From the NCBI RefSeq assembly GCF_004297185.1, contig NZ_PGCL01000002.1, positions 434,001 to 498,000 of the forward strand: DNA of 64,000 nt. The letters run 5' to 3'. The notes beneath the pieces are model-generated. The model was not told where the DNA came from and ran no database searches. It worked only from the letters and a program-made list of their open reading frames with translations. Of the stretch, positions 43,372-54,361 are shown in pieces. The position numbers and the translations under genes are program-made. This DNA is from Methanofollis fontis. GTDB taxonomy: Archaea; Halobacteriota; Methanomicrobia; Methanomicrobiales; Methanofollaceae. How positions within the stretch are numbered: position 1 is the stretch's first letter; every line of letters begins with the position of its first letter.

Positions 43372-43929
43372 ATGGACATCCCTACCCTGATCGTGATCTC
43401 GATCGCTCTCGCAATGGACGCCACGGCCGTCTCGGTCGCCGCCGGGGTGACGGTCAGGGAAGGACGCCGACGGACCGCCGCCACCCTTGCCGTCCTTTTC
43501 GGTCTTTTCCAGAGCGGCATGACAATCGCCGGCGGGTATGCAGGATCAGCCCTCTACGCCTATATATCCGCTGTTGACCACTGGATCGCCTTTCTGCTCC
43601 TCGCCTTTATCGGCGGGAGAATGTTCATCAACGGTCTGGCAGGCGAGGACGGTGAGGAGATCCGGTTCGGGAGTGCAACGGTGCTGCTGACCCTCGCCAT
43701 TGCCACCTCCATCGATGCCTTTGCCGTCGGACTCTCCTTTGCGGTGCTGGGATCGTCGATCCTCCTCCCGTCAATGGTCATCGGCATCGTCACCGCCATC
43801 TTTTCCCTGGGCGGATTCAGGTTCGGAACCGCCTTTGGCAGGAGATATGGCGAGCATGCCGAGGTAATCGGCGGCATCATACTCGTCCTGATCGGGCTCA
43901 GGGTGCTCACCGAACACCTCCTCACCTGA
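43372..43929 (+). CDS. mntP: Manganese efflux pump MntP
   Basis: 185 residues, six hydrophobic helices with the internal duplication typical of MntP ([17 protein letters not shown] near the N-terminus and [16 protein letters not shown] near the middle, each carrying the conserved Asp). Exports Mn2+ across the membrane. The ATG at 43372 gives the family's usual length; an upstream reading to 43300 is not needed. No metal-sensing riboswitch was recognised upstream. Confidence 0.93.
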   Translation: MDIPTLIVISIALAMDATAVSVAAGVTVREGRRRTAATLAVLFGLFQSGMTIAGGYAGSALYAYISAVDHWIAFLLLAFIGGRMFINGLAGEDGEEIRFGSATVLLTLAIATSIDAFAVGLSFAVLGSSILLPSMVIGIVTAIFSLGGFRFGTAFGRRYGEHAEVIGGIILVLIGLRVLTEHLLT

Positions 43930-44413
43930 TCATGCGGCCATATACCCACTGTTTTTCAAAATACCGTTGATGGTACTCTTCAGCCCGATAGAAAATCCCG
44001 GCAGGGACGATTTCGGTCACAATCTGGCGCCGCCATCGTCCTGAACGACCCGCCTCCTGTATCGACGCCCGTGCCGCCGCCTCCTGCTCAGGCGTCGTAT
44101 AAAAAATGACCGAACGGTACTGGCTGCCGATGTCAGGGCCCTGCCTGTCCGCTGTCGTGGGGTCATGGATCTCCCAGAAGAGATCAAGGAGAACACGGTA
44201 GGAGACCACGACCGGATCATAGATCACTTCCACCGTCTCCGCATGCCCGGTCCTGCCGGTGCACACCTCACCGTAGGTCGGATTCTCCGTCGTGCCTCCC
44301 ATATAGCCGACTGCCGTATCCACAACACCCTTCACCTTTCTGAACACCGCCTCCACGCCCCAGAAACATCCGGCGGCAAAATAGGCGCGTTCATACCCCT
44401 CCCGCTCTGCCAT
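43922..44413 (-). CDS. msrA: Peptide methionine sulfoxide reductase A
   Basis: 163 residues. The catalytic Cys is in [14 protein letters not shown] (~16). Other MsrA blocks are [52 protein letters not shown] and [10 protein letters not shown]. Repairs oxidised Met-S-sulfoxide in proteins. Convergent with mntP, with stops overlapping by 8 bases. Together with ferritin and MntP it suggests an oxidative-stress theme in this stretch. Confidence 0.95.
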   Translation of the reverse strand: MAEREGYERAYFAAGCFWGVEAVFRKVKGVVDTAVGYMGGTTENPTYGEVCTGRTGHAETVEVIYDPVVVSYRVLLDLFWEIHDPTTADRQGPDIGSQYRSVIFYTTPEQEAAARASIQEAGRSGRWRRQIVTEIVPAGIFYRAEEYHQRYFEKQWVYGRMIR

Positions 44414-44472
44414 ACCCCCGCTTATCTGGATGAAGGGATAGAGATTTCCCCATCAATCCCGGAAGGAGATGC

Positions 44473-45165
44473 ATGGAAGGGGCAGAGATCCTGCAGAACG
44501 CCGTCCGTCTGCAGCATGATATTGCCCGGCATGTCGTCACCAGAGGCAACCCGGACCCCTCCGTTCTTGCCGGACTCGACGCCGCCTACTCCCTGGATGG
44601 ATCTCAGGTCTTCGGTGCCGCCGTCCTCCTTGCTGTTCCGTCATTGCGGGTCATCGGGGCGGCAACCGTCGGCCGAAAGGCCTCATTCCCATACATTCCC
44701 GGCTATTTCGCCTTCAGGGAAGCACCGGCACTGCTGGCCGCACTCGGGAGACTGGAACGGGCCCCTGACCTCCTGATGATCGATGGCCACGGCATCGCCC
44801 ATCCCCGGCGATGCGGGATCGCCTCCCATGTCGGTGTCATCACCGGCATTCCGTCCATCGGCGTGGCCAGACACCTGCTCACCGGCAGATGTGATCCCCC
44901 CGGCATGGGATGGGGGGAGACGACCCCGGTGACCGCAGACGGATCGGTGATCGGGTGTGCCCTGCGGACGGTCGCCGGCGTCCGTCCGGTGTACGTCTCT
45001 ATCGGCCATCGCATCTCCCTCCAGAACGCCGTCAGCATCACCCTTCACACATCTACCGGCTTCAGGATCCCCGAGCCCCTCCGGGTTGCGCACCGCCTCG
45101 CCTCCCATGTTCGCGACAGAGATGTGCGAGCGTTCATATGGTTGGACGCCGATGCCCTCCCATGA
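44473..45165 (+). CDS. nfi: Endonuclease V
   Basis: 230 residues. Cuts the second phosphodiester 3' of deoxyinosine (deaminated adenine) in DNA. Family motifs: GLDAAYS with catalytic Asp (~36), SFPYIPGYFAFREAPAL, DGHGIAHPRRCGIASHVGV, and a Mg-binding set. A deoxyinosine repair partner, EndoQ, is also in this window at 60391. Its stop overlaps the start of the copper ATPase gene by 4 bases. Confidence 0.94.
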   Translation: MEGAEILQNAVRLQHDIARHVVTRGNPDPSVLAGLDAAYSLDGSQVFGAAVLLAVPSLRVIGAATVGRKASFPYIPGYFAFREAPALLAALGRLERAPDLLMIDGHGIAHPRRCGIASHVGVITGIPSIGVARHLLTGRCDPPGMGWGETTPVTADGSVIGCALRTVAGVRPVYVSIGHRISLQNAVSITLHTSTGFRIPEPLRVAHRLASHVRDRDVRAFIWLDADALP

Positions 45166-47762
45166 ACGGCGAGGGTAATGGAGGGAAGGCCAGAAAGGAG
45201 ACGCTCAAGATCTCGGGGATGCACTGTGCCACCTGCGCCGTGTCGATCGAAAAGGCGCTGAAAAATGTTGAAGGCGTTCATGAAGCGAATGTCAACCTCG
45301 GCGCCGAACAGGCGAGCGTGGAATATGATCCCTCGGTGGTCTCTGCTGCAGAGATCGAGCGTGTTGTCGCCGGTGCGGGTTACGGGGTGATCACCGCACG
45401 CGCCTCCCTGAAGGTGGGGGGGATGATGTGCGCCACCTGCGTGGCCACCGTCGAGGCGGCACTGAAGGCCCTCCCCGGTGTTGTCGCCGCCACCGTCAAT
45501 CTCGGCGCCGAACGCGCCTATGTCACCTACAATCCCGAAAGCGTCACCATTGCCGAGATGGCGGCGGCGATCGAGGGGGCCGGCTATCGCTACCTCGGCA
45601 TGGAGGGCGAGGATACCGGCGACCTCGAACGGCAGGTGAGGGAGGCAGATCTCCGGGACAAGATGCGGCGCATCATCATCGGCGCCGTCACATCGGCGGT
45701 GCTGATGGGACTGATGTGGACGGCCCCGCCGCTCCCGATTGACATGGCATATCTGATGCTCATCATCGCCGCCCCCGTCTTTGCCTACCTCTCATGGCCG
45801 ATCTTCCGTGCGGCCGTCATGGCCCTCAGAAACCGGACCCTGAACATGGACGTGATGTACTCGATGGGCATCGGCGTCGCCTTCGGGGCCTCGCTCCTCG
45901 GCACCTTCGGGGTTCTGCTCACTCGAGATTTTCTCTTCTACGAGACAGCGGTGATGCTGGCCACGTTCCTCACCCTCGGCCGATATCTGGAAGCACGGGC
46001 AAAAGGACGGACCGGAGAGGCGATCACGGCCCTCATCCGTCTCCGCCCCAAGACCGCAACCGTGATCGTCAACGGAACGGAGGAAGAGCGCTCTGTCGAC
46101 GACGTCCTGCCCGGCGACATCGTCCGTATCCGGGCGGGTGAGCAGGTGCCGGTCGACGGAACGGTGCGCAGGGGCGAGAGTTATGTCGATGAGTCGATGA
46201 TCACCGGCGAACCCGTGCCGGTCGGAAAGGAGCCCGGCGATGCTGTCGTCGGCGGGACGATTCTCGGCGATGGGGCACTGGAAGTGGAGGCGACGCGGGT
46301 CGGAAAGGATACGGTGCTCGCCCGGATCATCCGCCTCGTTGAGGATGCGCAGGCGACAAAACCGCCCGTCCAGCGGATCGCCGATACAGCAGTGACCTAT
46401 TTCATACCTGCCGTGCTCACCATCGCTGCCGCCGCCTTTCTCTTCTGGTACGGCATTGCCGGTGCACCGCTCCTCTTCGCCCTCTCCACCCTGATCTCGG
46501 TGCTGGTCGTCGCCTGCCCCTGCGCACTCGGCCTCGCCACCCCGACGGCGATTACTGTCGGCGTCGGGCGCGGAGCAGAACTCGGGATCCTGATTAAAAG
46601 CGGAGAGGCACTCGAGGCCGCTGAAAAAATCGATACCGTCGCATTCGACAAGACCGGCACCCTGACGGCGGGTGAACCCGCCGTCACCGATATCGTCGGC
46701 ATCACCCTCGACGACACCAGTGTGCTCGCTCTTGCTGCAGCGGCAGAACAGAACTCCTCCCATCCGGTCGCCCGCGCCATCGTGGCCCGGGCAGAGGAGA
46801 AAGGCGTGGAAATCCCGGAGACGACGGCGTTCGAGACGGTGCGGGGTAAAGGGGTGCTGGCAACGATCAGGGGCGACCTGATCGCTCTTGGCAACCGCGC
46901 CCTCCTGGCAGACAGTGGCATCGAACTCCCCACCAATGCCGAAACAGCGGTCACCCGGCTTGAAGGTGAGGGCAGGACTGTGGCAATTCTCTCTGTCGGC
47001 GGCACGGTCGGCGGCATCGTCGCCGTCGCCGACACCGTGAAACCCACGGCGATGGCGGCGGTGTCCGCCCTCAGGGAGATGGGGCTTTCGGTGATGATGG
47101 TCACCGGCGACAACGCCACCACCGCCGGGGCGATCGCCGGAATGATCGGGATCGAAACGGTGCACGCCGGCGTACTGCCGGACGCCAAGGCCGCAGAGGT
47201 GGCGGGTCTGCAGAACCGCGGTCAGAAAGTCGCTTTCGTCGGTGACGGCATCAACGATGCACCGGCGCTTGCACAGGCAGATCTCGGGATCGCCATCGGC
47301 GGCGGTACCGATGTCGCCATCGAGAGCGGAGGCGTTGTGCTGGTCAGAGACGACCTCACCGATGTCCCGGCGGCGATCCAGCTTGCCAGGAAGACCATTG
47401 GGCGGGTGAAACTCAATCTGTTCTGGGCATTTGCATACAACACCGCCCTCATACCGGTGGCGGCAGGAGTGCTCTATCCGGCATTCGGGATCACCTTCAG
47501 GCCGGAGCTTGCCGGTCTTGCCATGGCCGCGTCCTCGGTCACGGTGGTCTCCCTCTCCCTGCTCCTGAAGGGCTATATACCTGAAGCAAAAAAAGGGAGG
47601 GCGGAGGAGAGGAAGGAAATGGAGATCGATCCGGTCTGCAAAATGAAAGTGGATCCAGAAAAAGCACGTCACACCACCGAGTATAAGGGAAAAACCTATT
47701 ATTTCTGTGCCCCCGGGTGCAAGGCCGCCTTTGAAAAGGAGCCTGAAAAATATCTGGAGTGA
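45162..47762 (+). CDS. copA: Copper-translocating P-type ATPase with C-terminal YHS domain
   Basis: 866 residues. Two N-terminal heavy-metal-associated domains, GMHCATC (C22, C25) and GMMCATC (~90-93). P1B-ATPase core with CPC in ACPCALGL (~451), the phosphorylation site DKTGTLT (~496), the SHP/HP motif (SSHPVA) and hinge GDGINDAPAL. Unusually the C-terminus adds a ~45-residue YHS/TRASH-type domain (DPVCKMKVDP, YYFCAPGCKAAFEKEPEKYL) that could bind the exported metal. ATG 45162 is preferred to longer readings, which lie inside the endonuclease V gene. Confidence 0.96.
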   Translation: MNGEGNGGKARKETLKISGMHCATCAVSIEKALKNVEGVHEANVNLGAEQASVEYDPSVVSAAEIERVVAGAGYGVITARASLKVGGMMCATCVATVEAALKALPGVVAATVNLGAERAYVTYNPESVTIAEMAAAIEGAGYRYLGMEGEDTGDLERQVREADLRDKMRRIIIGAVTSAVLMGLMWTAPPLPIDMAYLMLIIAAPVFAYLSWPIFRAAVMALRNRTLNMDVMYSMGIGVAFGASLLGTFGVLLTRDFLFYETAVMLATFLTLGRYLEARAKGRTGEAITALIRLRPKTATVIVNGTEEERSVDDVLPGDIVRIRAGEQVPVDGTVRRGESYVDESMITGEPVPVGKEPGDAVVGGTILGDGALEVEATRVGKDTVLARIIRLVEDAQATKPPVQRIADTAVTYFIPAVLTIAAAAFLFWYGIAGAPLLFALSTLISVLVVACPCALGLATPTAITVGVGRGAELGILIKSGEALEAAEKIDTVAFDKTGTLTAGEPAVTDIVGITLDDTSVLALAAAAEQNSSHPVARAIVARAEEKGVEIPETTAFETVRGKGVLATIRGDLIALGNRALLADSGIELPTNAETAVTRLEGEGRTVAILSVGGTVGGIVAVADTVKPTAMAAVSALREMGLSVMMVTGDNATTAGAIAGMIGIETVHAGVLPDAKAAEVAGLQNRGQKVAFVGDGINDAPALAQADLGIAIGGGTDVAIESGGVVLVRDDLTDVPAAIQLARKTIGRVKLNLFWAFAYNTALIPVAAGVLYPAFGITFRPELAGLAMAASSVTVVSLSLLLKGYIPEAKKGRAEERKEMEIDPVCKMKVDPEKARHTTEYKGKTYYFCAPGCKAAFEKEPEKYLE

Positions 47763-48072
47763 AGGTGTAGAGCGGGGATAGACAGTATTCACACAATACC
47801 CGGCACGGCAGGGGGTCATGCAGGGGGTTCACCCCCTCCATTCCTGACGTGACGGCCCACATGCCACTGACCGCAGATGACACGCTCCACCCCCTATCGA
47901 CCGGTTCCCTGCCTCATTGCAACAGGGTATCTCTCTTCCCAGAGAAACACCATAAAAAAGCCACAATATTGCCTGTTTTTTTGAAATACCCCCGTATATC
48001 TGCAAGGATATATACTTTTAAGTAGGGGGGACACAAATAAAACAGCAATTCATTTCAAAGGTGAGAGAGGGG
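47763..48072. other. 310-base intergenic region before arginine decarboxylase
   Basis: The first ~200 bases show no gene or structure I can support. A T-run at 47976-47982 may end copA transcripts. An AT-rich promoter follows, with TATATACTTTTA at 48009-48020, in the right place to start a ~30-base leader for the decarboxylase gene. Confidence 0.55.
48009..48018 (+). promoter_or_regulatory. TATA box for arginine decarboxylase
   Basis: TATATACTTT with a GGA just upstream, about 55-64 bases before the TTG start at 48073. Confidence 0.55.
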
Positions 48073-48576
48073 TTGACCAGAGTATTTGTTCCAAAAAAGG
48101 TGTTTTTTACCTGCGGCGTCGGTCGGGATTCTGAATACCTCGGGTCCTTTGAAATGGCACTCCGGGCGGCAAAGATCGAGTGTTACAACCTGGTAACGGT
48201 CAGTTCAATCCTCCCCCCAAAGTGCCGGATCATCCAGAGGGACGAAGGAATCGCCGACCTCGATCCGGGCAGCATCGTGTTCACCGTAATGTCCCGAATA
48301 TCATCAAACGAACCGCACAGGAGGATATCCGCTTCGATAGGGGTGGCAATCCCCGAAAATATGGAGAAAGAATGGGGATATTTCGCCGAACATCACGCCT
48401 TCGGTGATGGAAAAGAGAAGGCGGGCAGGTACGCAGAAGAACTCGCCTACCGGATGTATCAGAGCATCACCGATAAAACACCCAGAAAAACCCTTAATAT
48501 CACTGACAGTGCCATCGTCGACGAAGATGGGCGCTGGACCACCGTCATCGCCGCATCCATCTTTATCATGGAGTAA
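48073..48576 (+). CDS. pdaD: Pyruvoyl-dependent arginine decarboxylase
   Basis: 167 residues, a self-processing proenzyme. The pyruvoyl group forms from the Ser in LVTVSSILPP (~40-49) after cleavage between the two serines. It makes agmatine from arginine for polyamine synthesis and agmatidine modification of tRNA-Ile2. TTG at 48073 is preferred: a GGTGA ribosome site lies eight bases upstream and the length matches family members (~165). GTG at 48061 would add four residues. Confidence 0.95.
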   Translation: MTRVFVPKKVFFTCGVGRDSEYLGSFEMALRAAKIECYNLVTVSSILPPKCRIIQRDEGIADLDPGSIVFTVMSRISSNEPHRRISASIGVAIPENMEKEWGYFAEHHAFGDGKEKAGRYAEELAYRMYQSITDKTPRKTLNITDSAIVDEDGRWTTVIAASIFIME

Positions 48577-48578
48577 CT

Positions 48579-49021
48579 ATGACATCACGCACACGTGCGC
48601 ATCACACCACCTGCCCCTACTGCAATGAAGAAGTCTACTATGAGGAGCTGATCGGAGGGCGCTGTCCGCTCTGCGGAAGCACACTCGAAGAGCCCGAAGA
48701 AGGCTGTATGGAGGTCGATGACGGCATCGAACGCACCGACCTCGCATGGTTGATCTGCCACTATTTCCTATTCAAAAAACTCGACGAACTCGGGGCGAAC
48801 CCGCTCCAGATCATGGATGTGATCTCACGATTCGATGACGGAGACGGCGGGGCGCAGAAGACCGCCTTTGAGATCGAAGTTCCGTTCGGGCGCCTTGAGC
48901 GCATACTGCCCAAGCAGTGCGGCTGCTGCAGGAAGGTGTTCTTCAGGGGCGGCAAAAAAGTATTTTCCGGGGATGCGGGCGGGACGGGTTACACCGTCTC
49001 ATTCCGCTGTCCGGCCTGTTC

Positions 49022-49028
<7 letters not shown>
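48579..49028 (+). CDS. Uncharacterised zinc-ribbon protein
   Basis: 149 residues. Two pairs of CxxC at the N-terminus (CPYC ~12-15 and CPLC ~29-32), one near CGCC (~114), and a final CPAC. The middle is helical ([17 protein letters not shown]). No enzyme motif. Located two bases after pdaD, so co-transcribed; possibly an RNA- or protein-binding factor. The 3' end overlaps proS (convergent) by 7 bases. Confidence 0.7.
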
Positions 49029-50461
<1,433 letters not shown>

Positions 50462-50470
50462 AGGCTACCT

Positions 50471-51037
50471 CTAAACTACTATCTGTAGGAGTGCGGGCGT
50501 AATAAAAGCCTCTATAACAGCCGCCAGCGCCAGAAGAGGGACGACAATACGGAGAAAGAGCCCTCCCATACGGGCGGCATCGGCGGCGGCATCCCCCATC
50601 CCTGATAGTTCTGCAAGCAGGGAACGAGCAAGGGAGAGGCCCAGAGCGGCAGATATGAAAAGGGCAGGGAGTTCAAATATCCCATGCGGAATCAGCCCGA
50701 GTGCAAGACCGGACAGACCCACCCGATCGAGAATCTCGCCGGCAAACACCCCGATGACCACCCCGTTTGATATGAGAATGAAGAGGGTCAGAATACCAAA
50801 GGTCGCCCCTCCGAGAAAGAGAACCAGGCAGGCCTGGAGGTTGTTCAGAAAGATCTTCAGGGCGATCATTGCCGGCGTATCGTCGAGGATACCGGCAAAC
50901 ACCCCCTCCTTCACCATCTCGATCAGTTGCTCGGCCGCAGGGTCGCCCGAGGCCATCACCGCATACCCCGCACCGATTCCGAGAAGAAATACAACAACAG
51001 CGACGGCGAGATAGATTGCGAACTCCTGCCTAGACAT
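50471..51037 (-). CDS. Stage II sporulation protein M family membrane protein (DUF95)
   Basis: 188 residues, five or so membrane helices. Hallmark segment GLIPHGIFELPALFISAALGL near 115-135. In archaea the SpoIIM family has no sporulation role; function unknown. It overlaps the DUF63 stop by 8 bases and lies 10 bases before the proS start, so all three may share an mRNA. Confidence 0.88.
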   Translation of the reverse strand: MSRQEFAIYLAVAVVVFLLGIGAGYAVMASGDPAAEQLIEMVKEGVFAGILDDTPAMIALKIFLNNLQACLVLFLGGATFGILTLFILISNGVVIGVFAGEILDRVGLSGLALGLIPHGIFELPALFISAALGLSLARSLLAELSGMGDAAADAARMGGLFLRIVVPLLALAAVIEAFITPALLQIVV

Positions 51038-51875
51038 AGATCACCATCCGCATCATGTCCCGCACGCCCGGGGCCATCCCGACAACAATCATTGCGAGCA
51101 CCACCAGATGCCAGAAGGCGGTGTTCCCTTCCCTCCGATAGATCTCAAGGATATATATCGCCGGGATGATCACCGCCAGTTTCAGGGGGAACATCGCAAA
51201 CGCCGTCCCTGTCCATTCTATCAGCGCCGAACCGACGACATGCTGCTCCACGTACTGCAGGGGGTGGAGGTCAATGCCAAATGAGGTTGCCGAGGCATCG
51301 AGCATATGACCGGCAATCAGGAGGATATAGAGGGGGTCGGCCACATACTCCCAGCGGAGGACGTACCTGAGAAAGGCCCAGACCGCCCCGGTGGTGATGG
51401 CGCCCATTGCCGGGATGGCGACGAGCACCACGGGATCGATACGGGTATTCGCCGCACCCCACACCATCAGAACGATGAATGCGGCGATCGAGAGGAGAAT
51501 GCCAATCCCACCATAGGGGCGTGCATAATCATCGACGAACCCCCCCATCTGGAGGAGGCGAGAGATAAAGAGGGCCGCAATAGTGATGAAAAACACCGCA
51601 AAGAAGATCAGGGGGGTGATAAGGAGGATGCGGAGGTCCGAGGTGATCATGCCGGTATCCTCGACCACACGGAGAAGGCCCCCGAGGACCACAAAGGGGA
51701 TCGTCGAGAGGACAAAACGGCGGTCCACGGTGATACCGAACCGAACCAGACCGCGATAGACGAGCCAGACCGAAAGGATCAGGATCAGGGCATAGGTGAG
51801 GGTGTCAACGATCGTGTACGGCTGACCATACAGGATCGGATCAATGTAATATTTGTAGAGGAAATCCCTAATCAT
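51030..51875 (-). CDS. DUF63 family membrane protein
   Basis: About 281 residues, eight or so hydrophobic segments (e.g. TIPFVVLGGLLRVVED, FIVLMVWGAANTRIDP, LLIAGHMLDASATSFGIDL). Function unknown, widely conserved in archaea. ATG 51875 chosen; a TTG at 51887 would coincide with the divergent egsA start. Co-directional with SpoIIM and proS. Confidence 0.88.
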   Translation of the reverse strand: MIRDFLYKYYIDPILYGQPYTIVDTLTYALILILSVWLVYRGLVRFGITVDRRFVLSTIPFVVLGGLLRVVEDTGMITSDLRILLITPLIFFAVFFITIAALFISRLLQMGGFVDDYARPYGGIGILLSIAAFIVLMVWGAANTRIDPVVLVAIPAMGAITTGAVWAFLRYVLRWEYVADPLYILLIAGHMLDASATSFGIDLHPLQYVEQHVVGSALIEWTGTAFAMFPLKLAVIIPAIYILEIYRREGNTAFWHLVVLAMIVVGMAPGVRDMMRMVIYV

Positions 51876-51886
51876 CTCTGATCTCA

Positions 51887-52966
51887 ATGGGCGGAGAGGG
51901 TATTAAAGTACTCAGAGAGAAGGTTTTCGACAAGTCGCGGTGGATGCAGTTCCCCCGGGATGTTCTTATCGGGCATGAGGTGATCGATGAGATCCCCTCG
52001 GTCTGCCGGGACCTCCACCTCGGCACCCGGGCCTTTCTGATCACCGGTGAGCACACCATGTCCATAGCCGGAGAACGTATCGCCGAACTCCTGAATGAGA
52101 CCTGTGATGTCAGGTGCCATATCGCCACCGCAATCTCCCCGGATGAGATTGCACGCACCGAAAACGCTGCGGAAGACGCGGATTTCATCCTCGGCATCGG
52201 AGGGGGGCGCGTGATCGATATCGCAAAGATCGTCTCATACAACCTGGACCGGCAGTTCATCTCGGTGCCGACAGCCGCAGCACATGACGGCGTTGCCTCG
52301 GCGAGGGCGACGGTGCCGACAGCGGGGGGGAGCACCTCCATGGAGGCCCACCCTCCCATCGCCGTCGTCGCCGATACCGGCATCATCGCCGCCGCACCCC
52401 GTCGCCTGCTCGCATCGGGCTGCGCCGACATCATCTCGAACTACACCGCCATCCTTGACTGGGAGCTTGCCCACCGCATGCGGGGCGAACCGATCTCGGA
52501 ATATGCGATCGCCCTCTCCCGGATGACCGCAGAGATCATTGTCAAGAATGCAGGGGACATCAGTGCACACACCGAGGAGAGCGCATGGATGGTGATGAAG
52601 GCGCTGGTGTCGTCCGGTGTGGCAATGAGCATCGCAGGATCGTCAAGACCGGCAAGCGGAGGCGAACACAAGTTCTCCCATGCCCTTGACCGGATCGCGC
52701 CAGGCCGCTCCCTCCACGGAGAGCAGTGCGGAGTCGGTTCGATTGTCACGATGTATCTGCATGGCGGCGACTGGCGAGGTCTCAGGGACTCGTTGCGAAG
52801 GATTGGCGCCCCGACGACCCCGGCAGGTCTTGGCATTGAGGACGAGCAGGCGGTGGAGGCGCTCCTCTCTGCACGCACCATCCGCCCGGAACGGTTTACG
52901 ATTCTGGACATGGGGCTCTCGCGGCAGAGTGCCGAAAAGATCATCAGGATGCTCTACGAGGAGTGA
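51887..52966 (+). CDS. egsA: Glycerol-1-phosphate dehydrogenase [NAD(P)+]
   Basis: 359 residues. Makes sn-glycerol-1-phosphate, the archaeal lipid backbone, from dihydroxyacetone phosphate. Seen: GIGGGRVIDIAKI nucleotide loop (~103-115), PTAAAHDGVASARATV, AHPPIAVVADTGIIAAAP, metal-binding SGCADIISN, and the His-rich GGEHKFSHAL and SLHGEQCG. Divergent starts 12 bases apart from DUF63 imply a shared promoter region. An in-frame start slightly downstream is possible. Confidence 0.96.
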   Translation: MGGEGIKVLREKVFDKSRWMQFPRDVLIGHEVIDEIPSVCRDLHLGTRAFLITGEHTMSIAGERIAELLNETCDVRCHIATAISPDEIARTENAAEDADFILGIGGGRVIDIAKIVSYNLDRQFISVPTAAAHDGVASARATVPTAGGSTSMEAHPPIAVVADTGIIAAAPRRLLASGCADIISNYTAILDWELAHRMRGEPISEYAIALSRMTAEIIVKNAGDISAHTEESAWMVMKALVSSGVAMSIAGSSRPASGGEHKFSHALDRIAPGRSLHGEQCGVGSIVTMYLHGGDWRGLRDSLRRIGAPTTPAGLGIEDEQAVEALLSARTIRPERFTILDMGLSRQSAEKIIRMLYEE

Positions 52967-52969
52967 TAC

Positions 52970-53419
52970 ATGGCAGATGCAAAACCGAGAGTGACCCTCA
53001 TCGGCAGGTGCCTCGCAGAGAAGGGGCTTGAGTTTGTATACGAAGGAGAGGTGGCGGCGTGCAGGAACTGCAAGCTCCTGAAGGTCTGCCACAACCTTCA
53101 GCCCGGCAGGAAATACAAGGTTGTCGGCATCAGAAAGAACACCGAACAGGAGTGCGCAGTCCACCGGGACGGCATCTGCGCCATCGAGGTGATCGAGGCA
53201 TCGGTCGTCACCCTGATTCCGGCCGATCGGGCGATACTGAACTCACGGATCCACTACGAGTCCCCCTGCACCCGTACCGACTGCCGGAGTTATGCCCTCT
53301 GCCACCCGGACGGCATCATTGACGGCGACAAATATTCGGTCGCCAAGATCCTGGGGAACGCGCCGGACATCTGTGAAAAGGGGAGAAACCTCAAACTCGT
53401 CGAACTCCGACCGGTCTGA
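52970..53419 (+). CDS. UPF0179 family protein
   Basis: 149 residues, a cysteine-rich archaeal family of unknown function. Cysteines in AACRNCKLLKVC, ECAVHRDGIC, CTRTDCRSYALC and ICEKG could hold iron-sulfur or zinc. Follows egsA by 3 bases, so co-expressed with the lipid enzyme. Confidence 0.88.
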   Translation: MADAKPRVTLIGRCLAEKGLEFVYEGEVAACRNCKLLKVCHNLQPGRKYKVVGIRKNTEQECAVHRDGICAIEVIEASVVTLIPADRAILNSRIHYESPCTRTDCRSYALCHPDGIIDGDKYSVAKILGNAPDICEKGRNLKLVELRPV

Positions 53420-54295
53420 TCAGGCGTGCTCTGCCACCGCCCAGAGACGCCGGGAGATCGAGAGGATCTCTCCGGTATGCCTGAAGTCAACCAGCCAGCG
53501 GTGGGGGATCGATGGAAAACCGTAGAGTGCCCCGGCAAGCGCTCCGGCGATCGCACCCACCGTGTCGGCATCCCCCCCCAGGTTTACTGCCCTCACAAGC
53601 GTCTTTTCAAGACTGTCTGAACCCATAAAGACGGCAAGAGCACAATGGGTGGAGAGAACGGCATCCAGCGAGGGTTCAAGAGGCCAGATATGGAAATTTC
53701 CGAGACGTTCGGCGACCTCGGCGTTCTGACAGCGGTCGAGTGCATCGCAGAAGGCCCCCATCTTTGAGGCGCCCCGGCAGAGTTCAGAGATCATCTGGTT
53801 GACAAAGGCCGAGCACTCACCGGCCACCGGATCGTGGTGGGTGAGGGCCGAACAGGCGAGACTCACCTCCCGCACCGTCGCTGGCGAATAGAACACTCCC
53901 ACCGGAGGGGCACGCATCACGCTGCCATTCGTTCGGCTTCCCCTGTTCTGGATATGAGCGATTTTTGCGGCATCTTCCGGCCGTATTCCCTCCCTGACAA
54001 GAGAAAACACCGTCCTGGAGGTGGGGCCATAGTAGCGGGGCTCCTGTTCATAGCTGGAAATCAGGCGTGAAATGAAGTCTTCCGGCGAAAAGCCCCTGCA
54101 TACAATGAGAGAACGTGCAAGCCCCAGTGCCTGCAGGGTGTCGTCGGTATATTCCCCCCTTCTGGTGGCGTGAATTCCTCCGCTCTGCATTCTGGTTACG
54201 GTTTTGTCAGGAGAGGGAAGGCCTTCGAGGGGCGCACCAAGCGCGTCTCCAACAGCAAGTCCAAGGAGAACGCCGGCAACGCGCGTGAAGTGCAA
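53420..54295 (-). CDS. ADP-ribosylglycohydrolase (DraG/ARH) family
   Basis: About 291 residues. N-terminal GVLLGLAVGDALGAPLEG, the metal site YTDDT (~55) and the C-terminal NLGGDADTVGAIAGALAGALYG are the family signature, which hydrolyses ADP-ribosyl bonds with two Mg2+. Substrate unknown (ADP-ribosyl-Arg, -Ser or other). Start TTG 54295 is preferred: GGTGA eight bases before it and a TATA-like box farther up; TTG 54328 is an alternative. Its stop abuts the UPF0179 stop (convergent). Confidence 0.9.
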   Translation of the reverse strand: MHFTRVAGVLLGLAVGDALGAPLEGLPSPDKTVTRMQSGGIHATRRGEYTDDTLQALGLARSLIVCRGFSPEDFISRLISSYEQEPRYYGPTSRTVFSLVREGIRPEDAAKIAHIQNRGSRTNGSVMRAPPVGVFYSPATVREVSLACSALTHHDPVAGECSAFVNQMISELCRGASKMGAFCDALDRCQNAEVAERLGNFHIWPLEPSLDAVLSTHCALAVFMGSDSLEKTLVRAVNLGGDADTVGAIAGALAGALYGFPSIPHRWLVDFRHTGEILSISRRLWAVAEHA

Positions 54296-54315
54296 TATAA
54301 AGATCACCAATAAGG

Positions 54316-54323
54316 TATATTTA
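54316..54323. promoter_or_regulatory. Shared TATA region between ADP-ribosylglycohydrolase and UPF0058
   Basis: TATATTTA on plus and TAAATATA on minus fit both directions, about 40 bases before GTG 54362 and 21 before TTG 54295. Confidence 0.4.
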
Positions 54324-54361
54324 CCCAAGAAAAAATGTATTTTTTGAAGTTAGGTGATTGC

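Noticed and set aside
44910-45161. Longer N-terminus for the copper ATPase
   Set aside because: It would be read out of frame through the endonuclease V gene; the ATG at 45162 couples to that gene's stop.
45792-47819. A 675-codon open frame on the minus strand opposite the copper ATPase
   Set aside because: It is an antisense shadow of a high-G+C gene: its residues are Arg/His/Asp/Gly-rich with no domain, while the plus strand shows every P-type ATPase motif.
50471-51037. A sporulation role for the SpoIIM-like protein
   Set aside because: Archaea do not form endospores; the name is inherited from sequence family only.
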